Below are positions 34,141-41,941 of a stretch of DNA of 64,000 bases, piece after piece. Source of the DNA: Roseomonas haemaphysalidis. GTDB taxonomy: Bacteria; Pseudomonadota; Alphaproteobacteria; Acetobacterales; Acetobacteraceae. Every line of letters begins with the position of its first letter. The first letter of the stretch is position 1. Where the stretch lies: NCBI RefSeq assembly GCF_017355405.1, contig NZ_CP061178.1:62001-126000 (forward strand), written 5' to 3'. The translations under genes and the position numbers were made by a program. The notes beneath the pieces are model-generated. The model saw only the letters and a program-made list of their open reading frames with translations, did no database searches and had not been told where the DNA came from.

Positions 34141-35279
34141 GACAGCGTCTCCATCAGCCGCAGCAGCAGCGTGGCCCGCGGCACGAGGGAGGAGACGTAG
34201 AGCTGCTCCTCATGCGTATGGGCCGCCTTGCCGTCGACGCCGAGCCCATCCAGCGTCGGCACGCCGAGCGCGGCCGTGAAGTTGCCATCGCTGCCGCCGC
34301 CGGTCTTCAGGTCGTGCAGCTCAAAGCCGATCTCGCCGGCCAGGCCGCGCGCATGCTCGAACAACTGCGCGATGGCGTCGGACTTCTCGTAGCCCGGGCG
34401 GTTCAGGCCGCCGGTCATCTCCAGCGAGACGTCCGGGTCGTAGGGCTTGACCGCCAGCACACGCGCGATGGCGGGGGTGCCGATCTCCTGGTTCGGCACG
34501 CGCATGTCAATCTCGGCCCAGGCTTCCTCCGCCACCACATTGGCGCGGGTGCCGCCGCCGATCCGGCCGACATTCACCGTGACGCCCGTGCCGTAATCGG
34601 TCATCGCCTCCAAATCGAGGATCTGCCGCGCCAGCTCCTTGGTGGCACTGCGGCCGTCCTCGTGCCGGGCACCGGAATGCGCGGCGCGGCCCTTGATACG
34701 CAGGTCGAAGCGCGCGGTGCCCTTGCGGGCGGTGACGATGCGCCCGCCTTCCCGCGCCGGTTCGGTCACCAGCACGAAGCGGGCGCGCTTCGCCTCGCGC
34801 TCGATGTGCTCCTGCGAGGTGTGGCTGCCGGTTTCCTCGTCCGAAACGAACAGGTGGCGGATCGGCAAGGGCGTGCGGCCTCCGCGCGCGATCAGGTGGC
34901 GCAGGGCGGCGAGCGCGATCAGCGCGCCGCCCTTCATGTCGACGATGCCGGGGCCGTAGGCGACGTCGCCCTCGACCCGGAAGGGCATCGGCCCCGCCAG
35001 GCTGCCGACCGCGTGCACGGTGTCGAGGTGGCTCAGCACCAGGATGCCCGGCTCGTCCTCCGCGCCCCAGGGGGAGGACACCAGCAGGTGGTCGCCGGCG
35101 CCGTCGCGACCGGGGATGCGTTGGGTGCCGGCCCCGGCGGCGGTCGCGTCGGCGGCGGCGCGGTCCATGGCGCGGTTGACGGCGGCGGCGTCGTCGGTCG
35201 GGCTCTCGATCTCCACCCAGGCGCGGATCTCGCGCAGCAGGTCGTCGGCCACGAAGGGGGGCGTGTTGCTTTGGCTCAT
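34137..35279 (-). CDS. M20 family peptidase, carboxypeptidase G2-like
   Basis: A 380-residue zinc amidohydrolase. LVLSHLDTVHAVG and YGPGIVDMKGGALIAL give the first His and bridging Asp, and LFVSDEETGS holds the Glu-Glu pair. The lid domain begins near GRAAHSGARH, and TGGGSDGNFTAALGVPTLDG with GKAAHTHEE gives the last ligands. The arrangement matches carboxypeptidase G2 (glutamate release from folate-like amides) and ArgE-like deacylases. It lies between the IclR gene (16 nt) and hyuB (4-nt overlap); with the second M20 enzyme it implies sequential amide hydrolyses. Confidence 0.87.
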   Translation of the reverse strand: MSQSNTPPFVADDLLREIRAWVEIESPTDDAAAVNRAMDRAAADATAAGAGTQRIPGRDGAGDHLLVSSPWGAEDEPGILVLSHLDTVHAVGSLAGPMPFRVEGDVAYGPGIVDMKGGALIALAALRHLIARGGRTPLPIRHLFVSDEETGSHTSQEHIEREAKRARFVLVTEPAREGGRIVTARKGTARFDLRIKGRAAHSGARHEDGRSATKELARQILDLEAMTDYGTGVTVNVGRIGGGTRANVVAEEAWAEIDMRVPNQEIGTPAIARVLAVKPYDPDVSLEMTGGLNRPGYEKSDAIAQLFEHARGLAGEIGFELHDLKTGGGSDGNFTAALGVPTLDGLGVDGKAAHTHEEQLYVSSLVPRATLLLRLMETLS

Positions 35280-35295
35280 GGACGTTCTCCCGGCA

Positions 35296-36060
35296 TCAGG
35301 CCGCCGCCTCGCGCCAGCCGAGGCGCGAGGAAACCTCGCCGGCGGCATCCAGCAGCATGCGGACGTAAAGGCGTTCCAGATCGTCGGTCAGCCGCGACTG
35401 CGGCCCGGCGACGGACAGCGAGGCGACGACGCGGCCCTGGTGGTCGCGCAGCGGCGCCGCGATGGAAAAGGCCCCGGCATCCTGGTCGCCGTGGCTGACA
35501 TTGTAGCCCTGCGAGCGGATTTTTCCGAGGAGCGCGCGCAGCCGCACCGGATCGGTGATGGTCTCGGGCGTGAAGCGGTCGAGCGCGCCGGCGGCCACCT
35601 CCTCCTGCACGCTTTCGGGCGCATAGGCCAGCAGCAGCTTCGGACCGCCGCCGACATGCAGCGGCCCTTGCCGCCCGAGTTCCGCGTAAAGGCGGATCGG
35701 CTGCGGCGACTGGCGGATGCCGATGCACACCGTCTGCAGCCCGTCGCGCACCAGCAGCGAGACATTCTCCCGCGTCCGCGCCACCAGGTCGTCCAGCACG
35801 GGGTTGGCGACGCGCAGCAGCGGCATCTGGTGCTGCATCTTCTCGCTCAGCAGCAGCGGCTTGTGGCCGATCGTATAGCCGCGCGTCTCGGCATCCTTCA
35901 TCAGGTAGCCGCGCGCCTCCAGCGTCGCCGCCATGCGGAAGGCCAGGGTCTTGGTGCTGCCGGTCAGCCGCGCCAGCTCGCTGAGGCCGACGCCGGGGTG
36001 CTCGGCCACCGTTTCCAGCAGCGCCAGCGCCCGGTCCACGGCCGTGATGGTGTAGTCCAT
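35296..36060 (-). CDS. IclR family transcriptional regulator
   Basis: A 254-residue regulator. The N-terminal winged HTH spans residues 5-65 (ALALLETVAEHPGVGLSELA, then TGSTKTLAFRMAATLEARGY); the C-terminal effector domain has LLVRDGLQTVCIGI and the ASLSVAGPQSRL end. ATG 36060 is preferred because AGGAAG lies just before it; an ATG at 36093 overlapping the upstream stop is possible and adds 11 residues. It is embedded in the operon between the ABC importer and the hydrolases, so it is probably autoregulated with them. Confidence 0.88.
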   Translation of the reverse strand: MDYTITAVDRALALLETVAEHPGVGLSELARLTGSTKTLAFRMAATLEARGYLMKDAETRGYTIGHKPLLLSEKMQHQMPLLRVANPVLDDLVARTRENVSLLVRDGLQTVCIGIRQSPQPIRLYAELGRQGPLHVGGGPKLLLAYAPESVQEEVAAGALDRFTPETITDPVRLRALLGKIRSQGYNVSHGDQDAGAFSIAAPLRDHQGRVVASLSVAGPQSRLTDDLERLYVRMLLDAAGEVSSRLGWREAAA

Positions 36061-36089
36061 GTGGCGGTCTTCCTGTTCAAGCCCCTGCC

Positions 36090-37076
36090 TCATTGGGCGT
36101 GCAGGTGGCAGGCGGCACGGTGCCCGGGCGCGATCTCGACCAGCGCCGGCGTTTCCACCGCGCAGCGGTCGAAGGCATGCGGGCAGCGGTTGCGCAGGCG
36201 GCAGCCGACAGTCATGGCTGCGGCATCCCCCAGCGCGCCGTGCAGCGGCAGCGCGTCGCGCGGCTGCGCCACATGCGGCCGCGGCACCGCCTTGATCAGC
36301 GCCACGGTATAGGGGTGCGCCGGCTGCGCGATCACCCGCGCCGTCGGCCCGTCCTCCACCAGCTGGCCGAGATACATCACCAGGGTCCGCTCGCAGACAT
36401 AGCGCACCAGGGTGAGGTCGTGCGAGATAGCCAGCGTGGTCAGCCCCAGCCGGTCGCGCAGGTCACGCAGCAGGTTCAGGATGCCGGCGCGCACCGAGAC
36501 GTCGAGCATCGAGACCGGCTCGTCCGCCACCAGGAAGTCCGGCCGCAACACCAGGGCGCGGGCCAGCACGACACGCTGCAACTGGCCACCCGAGAGCTGG
36601 TGCGGCATCCGCTCCAGCGTGCGGGCGGCGTCGCCGAGCTGGACGATGCGCATGGCCTCCGCGATGCGCGCCGCGTGCTCCTCGCGCGGCACGCCGGTGT
36701 TGGACAGCGGCTCGGCCAGGCTGCGGCCGATGGTGAAGCGGGGGTTCAGCGCGTCGAAGGGGTTCTGGAACACCAGCTGCGCCCGCTGCCGGAAGCGGAG
36801 GGTGCCGGCGCGGTCCAGCCGCGCGAGCTGCTCGCCCTTGAAGGCGATCTGCCCTTCGCTCGGCGCCGTCAGCTTCAGCAGCAGCCGGCCGATGGTGGTC
36901 TTGCCGCTGCCGGATTCACCGACCAGCCCGACGCTTTCCCCCGCCCGCAGCGTCAGGTCCACGCCATCGACCGCGCGCAGCACCGGCCGCTCGCCGCGCA
37001 GTGCCTGCCGTAGGCTGCGCTGCGCCGGGTAGTGCTTGGACAGGCCGAAGGCCTCGACAATGGGCTCGGCCATCAT
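36090..37076 (-). CDS. dppF: Dipeptide/oligopeptide ABC importer, ATPase DppF-like
   Basis: A 328-residue ATPase. Walker A is GLVGESGSGKTTI, the signature is LSGGQLQRVVLARAL, and Walker B is FLVADEPVSMLDVS. The C-terminal ~60 residues are the oligopeptide-type extension with Cys residues (CRLRNRCPHAFDRC) that bind an iron-sulfur cluster in related proteins. It overlaps dppD by 4 nt. Confidence 0.9.
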   Translation of the reverse strand: MMAEPIVEAFGLSKHYPAQRSLRQALRGERPVLRAVDGVDLTLRAGESVGLVGESGSGKTTIGRLLLKLTAPSEGQIAFKGEQLARLDRAGTLRFRQRAQLVFQNPFDALNPRFTIGRSLAEPLSNTGVPREEHAARIAEAMRIVQLGDAARTLERMPHQLSGGQLQRVVLARALVLRPDFLVADEPVSMLDVSVRAGILNLLRDLRDRLGLTTLAISHDLTLVRYVCERTLVMYLGQLVEDGPTARVIAQPAHPYTVALIKAVPRPHVAQPRDALPLHGALGDAAAMTVGCRLRNRCPHAFDRCAVETPALVEIAPGHRAACHLHAQ

Positions 37077-38122
37077 GCGAGGCGCTCCGCGACGCCCTGC
37101 CAGGTGGCGGGGCGGCGGGCCTCGGCGCGCAGCGCCGGCGCCTCGGCCACCCGGTGGCAGGCGGCCCAGTGGTCGGCGGCCCAGTGGTCGGCGGCCCAGT
37201 GGTCGGCGGCCAGGGTGGTGGGGGGCGGCACCACCGTGCCGCAGGCGGCGACCGCGAAGGGGCAGCGCGGCGCGAAGCGGCAGCCCGGCGGCGGGTCCGA
37301 CAGCGGCGGCGGCGAACCCTCGATCGGCGCCAGCACCGCCTCGTCGCTTTCCAGGTCCGGAAAGGCGTTCATCAGCCCCATGGTATAGGGGTGGGAGGGG
37401 CGCTGCAGCACCGCCTCGGTCGGCCCGTGCTCCACCACCTTGCCGGCATACATCACCGCCACATGGCCGCAGAGATAGGCGACGACGCTGATGTCGTGCG
37501 TGACGATGATGGCCGAGAGCCCCATCCGCTCGCTGAGGTCGCGAAAGGTGTCCAGCACCTGCCGCTGCACGATGACGTCGAGCGCCGTCACCGGCTCATC
37601 GGCGATCACCAGTTTCGGCCGCAGCGCCAGCGCCAGGGCGATGGCGGCGCGTTGCCGCATGCCGCCGCTGAACTGGTGCGGATAATCCGCCAGCCGGCGC
37701 GGATGCAGGCCCACAGCCTCGAACAATTCCGCCGCCCGCGTATCGGCCTCGGCGCGGGACAGGCCGCCGCGCTCGCACAGCACCTCGCGCATCTGGTCGC
37801 GCAGGCGATAAACGGGGTCGAGCGCGCTCATCGCCGTCTGCGGCACGAAGGCCAGCTCGCGCCACAGCCGGGCGCGGCGCTCGGCGGCGGTCAGCGCCAC
37901 CAGGTCCGTGCCGTCCAGCACCACGCTGCCACGGGTGACGCGGGCGCCGGGCGGCAGCACGCCCATCAGCGCGCGGGCGAGCGTGGTCTTGCCGCAGCCG
38001 GATTCACCGACCAGCCCCAGCATGGCGCCGCGCGGCACCGTGAGGTCGGCACCGTCCACCGCCATCACCCGTCCGTTGGCATAGGCGACGCCGAGGTCGC
38101 GCACCGCGAGCAGGTCGGTCAT
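37073..38122 (-). CDS. dppD: Dipeptide/oligopeptide ABC importer, ATPase DppD-like
   Basis: A 349-residue ATPase. Walker A is GLVGESGCGKTTLAR, the signature is FSGGMRQRAAIALAL, and Walker B is LVIADEPVTALDV. CRFAPRCPFAVAAC is the Cys motif of the C-terminal extension. Just after it comes an unusual AADHW-AADHW-AADHW run encoded by a 15-bp tandem repeat (37161-37205). Start at 38122 fits the family; the longer frame is a shadow of dppC. It overlaps dppC by 4 nt. Confidence 0.9.
   Translation of the reverse strand: MTDLLAVRDLGVAYANGRVMAVDGADLTVPRGAMLGLVGESGCGKTTLARALMGVLPPGARVTRGSVVLDGTDLVALTAAERRARLWRELAFVPQTAMSALDPVYRLRDQMREVLCERGGLSRAEADTRAAELFEAVGLHPRRLADYPHQFSGGMRQRAAIALALALRPKLVIADEPVTALDVIVQRQVLDTFRDLSERMGLSAIIVTHDISVVAYLCGHVAVMYAGKVVEHGPTEAVLQRPSHPYTMGLMNAFPDLESDEAVLAPIEGSPPPLSDPPPGCRFAPRCPFAVAACGTVVPPPTTLAADHWAADHWAADHWAACHRVAEAPALRAEARRPATWQGVAERLA
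37161..37205. repeat. 15-bp tandem repeat, three exact copies, inside dppD
   Basis: The unit GCGGCCCAGTGGTCG is repeated three times without change, then continues with a partial copy. It encodes AADHW repeats near the C-terminus of the DppD-like ATPase. Exact identity of all three units suggests recent slippage expansion; copy number may vary between strains. Confidence 0.9.
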
Positions 38123-39018
38123 TGGTCGTCCCTCAGCTTGGGAAAGAGCAGGTCCTCGTAGCCACGGCTGACCAGGAAGCCCGCCAGCACCACCAGCACG
38201 ATGCAAAGCCCGGCCGGGATGAACCAGGCGTATTGCCCGCGGTCCAGCGCCTGGGAGGCATAGGCATCCTGCAGCATGGTGCCCCAGGAGATCGCGTCGC
38301 TGTCCCCGAAGCCAAGGAAGGAGATGCTCGCCTGGGTCAGGATCGCCCAGCCCACCGCGAAGGCGCCGTAGAGCGCCGAGAAGGGCAGCACGCTGGGCGC
38401 CACATGCACGAACAGGATGCGCCATTCGTCGGCGCCGGTGACGCGCGCGGCCTCGACGAACTGGCGCTGCGAGAGCGTCAGTACCTGGCTGCGGATGACG
38501 CGCGCGGCGTTGGGCCAGAGCATGATGCCGACGGCGAAGACGATGTTCTGCAACTGCGGCCCGAGCAGGGCGGTGACGACGATGACGAAGGGCAGGAAGG
38601 GCAGGCCCAGCACGATGTCGGCCGCGCGCATCAGCACCTGGTCCAGCACCCCGCCGAAATAGCCCGACAGCAGCCCCACCACGGTGCCGATGCCCGCGAC
38701 GGCGATGGCCGCCGAGATACCGACGATCAGCGAAGGCCGCGTGCCCATCACCAGCTGGGAGAAGATGTCGCGCCCCAGGTTGGTGGTGCCCAGCCAGTGC
38801 TCGGCGCTGGGCGGCAGCGAGGCGGCGAGGCCGCCCTCGGGGGTGAAGAGGATCTCCATCGGATCATGCGGCGCCAGCCATTCGGCGGAAAGTCCGACCG
38901 CGATGAAGACGATGTAGATGCTGACGCCGATCAGCGCATAGGGGTCGCGCAGCAGGTGGTGCAGGAAGCCCGCCAGCGGGCCGCGCCGCACCGGCGTGGC
39001 GAGCGAGGCGGCGCTCAT
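38119..39018 (-). CDS. dppC: Dipeptide/oligopeptide ABC importer, permease DppC-like
   Basis: A 299-residue inner-membrane permease with six predicted helices. The N-terminal LLRDPYALIGVSIYIVFIAV precedes helix 1; HWLGTTNLGRDIFSQLVMGTRPSL (family pattern, split here only for identification) marks the conserved periplasmic loop; EAARVTGADEWRILFVHVAP is the EAA loop contacting the ATPases. It overlaps dppB by 4 nt. Confidence 0.9.
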   Translation of the reverse strand: MSAASLATPVRRGPLAGFLHHLLRDPYALIGVSIYIVFIAVGLSAEWLAPHDPMEILFTPEGGLAASLPPSAEHWLGTTNLGRDIFSQLVMGTRPSLIVGISAAIAVAGIGTVVGLLSGYFGGVLDQVLMRAADIVLGLPFLPFVIVVTALLGPQLQNIVFAVGIMLWPNAARVIRSQVLTLSQRQFVEAARVTGADEWRILFVHVAPSVLPFSALYGAFAVGWAILTQASISFLGFGDSDAISWGTMLQDAYASQALDRGQYAWFIPAGLCIVLVVLAGFLVSRGYEDLLFPKLRDDQ

Positions 39019-39992
39019 GCGCCACGCTCATGCGCGACGCGGGGGTCGAGCAGCCCGTAGGCCAGATCCGCCAGGAAGTTCATCAGCACCAGCACGAAGG
39101 CGATGAGCAGGAAGGCGCATTGCGCCAGCGGGTAGTCGCTGTTGGCAATGGCATCGGCCAGCAGCCGCCCGAGGCCGGGCCAGGAAAAGACGTTCTCCAC
39201 CACCACATTGCCGCCGACCGACTGGCCGAAGCCGAGCGCGAAGGCGGTGACCAGCGGCAGCAGCGCGTTGCGGGCCGCGTGGCGCAGCATGATGGAGCGT
39301 TCCGACAGCCCCTTCATCCGCGCCATGGTGACGAACTCCTCGCGCATCACCTCCAGCATCGACGAGCGCATCAGCAGCGCCGGCAGGCCCTGGAGGTAGA
39401 TGGCCAGCGTCAGTGCCGGCAGCGCGAGATGGCTGAGGTAATCGAGCGAAAACACGCGGTGCCATTCCGAGGCGTAGTTGGCGCCGGCCGAGTTGGCGCC
39501 GCCCGAGGGCAGCCAGCCGAGACCGAAGGCGAAGATCGCCAGCATCACCATGCCCAGCCAGAACTCCGGCGCGGCACGGGTGGTCAGCACCAGCGGCACC
39601 GAGATCGCCTCGAACACCCCACCACGCTTCCAGGCCATCAGCGCGCCCAGCAGCGTGCCGAAGATATAGGCGATGATCAGCGAGGTCATGGTCAGCAGCA
39701 GCGTGTTCGGCAGCACCTCCAGCACCAGCCCCAGCACCGGCTGGCGCTGGCGGAAGGACAGGCCGAACTCGCCGCGCAGCAGGTTGCCGAGATAGACCAG
39801 GTATTGCTGCGGCAGCGGCAGGTCGAGCCCGAACTGCGCGCGGATCGCCTGCTGCTGCTCCAGCGTGAAGGTGGGGTCGATGAAGGCGGCCGTCGGGTCC
39901 CCCGGCATCAGGCGGAACATCAGGAAGACGATGGTGGCGACCGCCCACAGCACGAAGACCATGTGCAGCAGGCGCTTGATCACATAGGGCAC
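39015..39992 (-). CDS. dppB: Dipeptide/oligopeptide ABC importer, permease DppB-like
   Basis: A 325-residue inner-membrane permease. The N-terminal VIKRLLHMVFVLWAVATIVF and RLMPGDPT are DppB hallmarks; the EAA-type loop appears as FVTMARMKGLSERSIMLRHA. The start is GTG at 39992, only 4 nt after the stop of the binding-protein gene. It pairs with DppC to form the pore. Confidence 0.9.
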   Translation of the reverse strand: MPYVIKRLLHMVFVLWAVATIVFLMFRLMPGDPTAAFIDPTFTLEQQQAIRAQFGLDLPLPQQYLVYLGNLLRGEFGLSFRQRQPVLGLVLEVLPNTLLLTMTSLIIAYIFGTLLGALMAWKRGGVFEAISVPLVLTTRAAPEFWLGMVMLAIFAFGLGWLPSGGANSAGANYASEWHRVFSLDYLSHLALPALTLAIYLQGLPALLMRSSMLEVMREEFVTMARMKGLSERSIMLRHAARNALLPLVTAFALGFGQSVGGNVVVENVFSWPGLGRLLADAIANSDYPLAQCAFLLIAFVLVLMNFLADLAYGLLDPRVAHERGA

Positions 39993-39996
39993 GAGG

Positions 39997-41682
39997 TCAG
40001 CCTTCCGCCGTCGTCTCCTTCACGCCCTCCGGGTAGTGCAGCTTGCCGCGCACCAGCTGGTAGCCCGCTTCCTCCAGCAGCTTCTTCGCCGCCGTCATGT
40101 CAGGCTTGATGTCGTCGATGCCAGGCTTGTTCCAATACGGCAGGGCGGAGGAGACGAAGGAATTGGCGGGCGCCGCGAAGCCGTTCCAGGCGGCGGTGAC
40201 CATCAGCTGGCGGTTGATCGCCATCGACAGCGCCTGGCGGAAGCGAATGTCGTTGAAGGGCGGCCGGCGGATGTTGGGGGCGGCGAAGCGGAAGCCCATG
40301 TCGGTGGTGGACACCACTTCGACATTCGGGTTCGCCTTCGCCAGGTCGGCCAGGAGCTTCGGGTCGCCGCGATAATCGGACAGGAAGTTGATTTCGCCGC
40401 GCGGCAGCATGCCGAGTGCGGCACCGGTGTTGGTGATGACCCGCATGATCCAGCGGTCCATCCTCGGCCGCTCCCAGTGCGCGGCATTCGCTTCCAGCAC
40501 GATCTCCTCGCCCAGCTTGAAGCGCGACACCTTGAAGGGGCCGGAGCCGATCGGCCGTTCCTCCTGCACCGTCTCGGCGTTCTGCGGCTTGCCTTCCAGC
40601 CCGGCCAGGATCGGCTGCCAGACATGCTTCGGCGTCAGGTTGATCTTGGCGAGCGTGGAGGTCGCGAAGGCAGCGCTCGGCGTGTTCAGCACGAAGCGCA
40701 CGGTGCGGTCGTCGGTGGCCTTCACGGACGCGATGTTGGCCACGAATGGCTTGTACATCGGCGACTTGTCGGTGGTTGCCGGCGCCTCGAAGGAGAACAC
40801 CACGTCGTCCACCGTCACCGGCTTGCCGTCGTGCCAGGTCTGGCCGGCGCGCAGCTTCACGTCGATGGTGACGGGGTCGACCTGCGTCATGCTCTCCGCC
40901 GCCCAGGGCTGCGGCAGGCCGTCGGGGCCCACGCGCATCAGCCGGTCCCAAATCAACTCGGTCACCCAGCTGTCGATCGCGCCGGAAATGTAGAGCGGGT
41001 TGAGCGCGATCAGCGATTCGGCAGCGTTGCAGATCATGTCACGCTTGTCGCCCGCAGGCTCGGCACGCAGAAAGGTCCAGAAGCAGCGGATGCCGATGCC
41101 ACTCTGCTCGACGATGCTTTCCGGCTTCCAGACGTTCTTGTCGTAGGCAAGGACGTTTTTGGGATAGACCAGAAACAGGTAGGGCTGGTCGCGGTTGATC
41201 ATGTCCTGCGCCTGATACATCAGGGCACGGCGCTTCTCGGGGTCGGGCTCGGCGCGCTGCGCCTCGGCCAGCTTCTGGAACTCGGGGTTGTCGTAGCCGA
41301 CGAAGTTATAGCCCGTGGCGATCGTGCTCGGGTTGTACAAGTTGTAGGCGAATTCGTCCGGGTCGCTGCGCTCGGGGCGGCCGATCATCCGCCACATCGT
41401 CATGTCCCACTTGGTGCGGTTGTTCCACACCACGTCGGAAAGCTGCGGCCGCGGCAAGCCCTTCACGTCGACGTCGAGGCCGAGCTGCCGCCAGGCGGCG
41501 GCGATCAGCTGGGCAGCCTGGAATTCCTGCGGATCGCTGGCCTGCGCCGCGCAGAGCAGGGATATGCGGCGGATCTTGTCGCCGGGCGTGGCCGCAATGG
41601 CGAGGCCGGCGGGCAACAGGGGCACGAGGGCGAGGGCGGAGCCGGCGAGCAGGGCGCGGCGCGAGAGGGTGGCTGCGGGCAT
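39997..41682 (-). CDS. SBP_bac_5-type binding protein with circularly permuted order
   Basis: A 561-residue periplasmic protein with a signal peptide (LSRRALLAGSALALVPLLPA) and a GGAGGA ribosome binding site. The order of its parts is odd. Residues ~37-210 (AAAWRQLGLDVDVKGLP, NPEFQKLAEAQ, RRALMYQAQDMINRDQPYLF) correspond to the end of ordinary DppA/OppA proteins. Residues ~215-561 (WVTELIWDRLMRVGPDGLP, LRAGQTWHDGKPVTVDDVVF, FRQALSMAINRQL, AAKKLLEEAGY) correspond to the beginning and middle. The chain ends at LHYPEGVKE, just where a normal protein would continue into the segment found at its N-terminus. It captures the ligand for the DppBCDF-like importer. Confidence 0.85.
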   Translation of the reverse strand: MPAATLSRRALLAGSALALVPLLPAGLAIAATPGDKIRRISLLCAAQASDPQEFQAAQLIAAAWRQLGLDVDVKGLPRPQLSDVVWNNRTKWDMTMWRMIGRPERSDPDEFAYNLYNPSTIATGYNFVGYDNPEFQKLAEAQRAEPDPEKRRALMYQAQDMINRDQPYLFLVYPKNVLAYDKNVWKPESIVEQSGIGIRCFWTFLRAEPAGDKRDMICNAAESLIALNPLYISGAIDSWVTELIWDRLMRVGPDGLPQPWAAESMTQVDPVTIDVKLRAGQTWHDGKPVTVDDVVFSFEAPATTDKSPMYKPFVANIASVKATDDRTVRFVLNTPSAAFATSTLAKINLTPKHVWQPILAGLEGKPQNAETVQEERPIGSGPFKVSRFKLGEEIVLEANAAHWERPRMDRWIMRVITNTGAALGMLPRGEINFLSDYRGDPKLLADLAKANPNVEVVSTTDMGFRFAAPNIRRPPFNDIRFRQALSMAINRQLMVTAAWNGFAAPANSFVSSALPYWNKPGIDDIKPDMTAAKKLLEEAGYQLVRGKLHYPEGVKETTAEG

Positions 41683-41735
41683 GGCGGCATCCTCCAAAAA
41701 ATCGGCGCGATCTCGCGCCATCGATTGGAAGCCTA

Positions 41736-41746
41736 AACCGTCGGTT
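41736..41746. promoter_or_regulatory. Perfect 11-bp dyad upstream of the binding-protein operon
   Basis: AACCG-T-CGGTT is a perfect palindrome 53 nt upstream of the permuted binding-protein gene, in the 259-nt gap to the divergent M28-like gene. It is a candidate site for the operon's IclR regulator; no second copy was found to support this. The rest of the gap is A/T-richer and should hold both promoters. Confidence 0.3.
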
Positions 41747-41941
41747 CAGCAGCACTCAACCGATAACAGAAGATTTCGCTCAAAAAACATGCGAGGCAGG
41801 TTCATTAGCTGTAAAGTTGTAGTCTGAACGGGCATGATGCCTACCAATCAGGCTTTAAACATCAAAACTGAGTTGACGAGGCCCGGGGTTTGTCGAAACA
41901 CTGGTTCGAACAGCGTAACGCAGTCAACCTGGAGCATGAGT

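Noticed and set aside
37141..37210. Short tandem repeats as a CRISPR array
   Set aside because: The 15-bp units are adjacent, without spacers, and lie in frame within dppD.
41834..41941. N-terminal extension of the M28-like protein to 41834
   Set aside because: The added 36 residues have no ribosome binding site and occupy the divergent promoter region.
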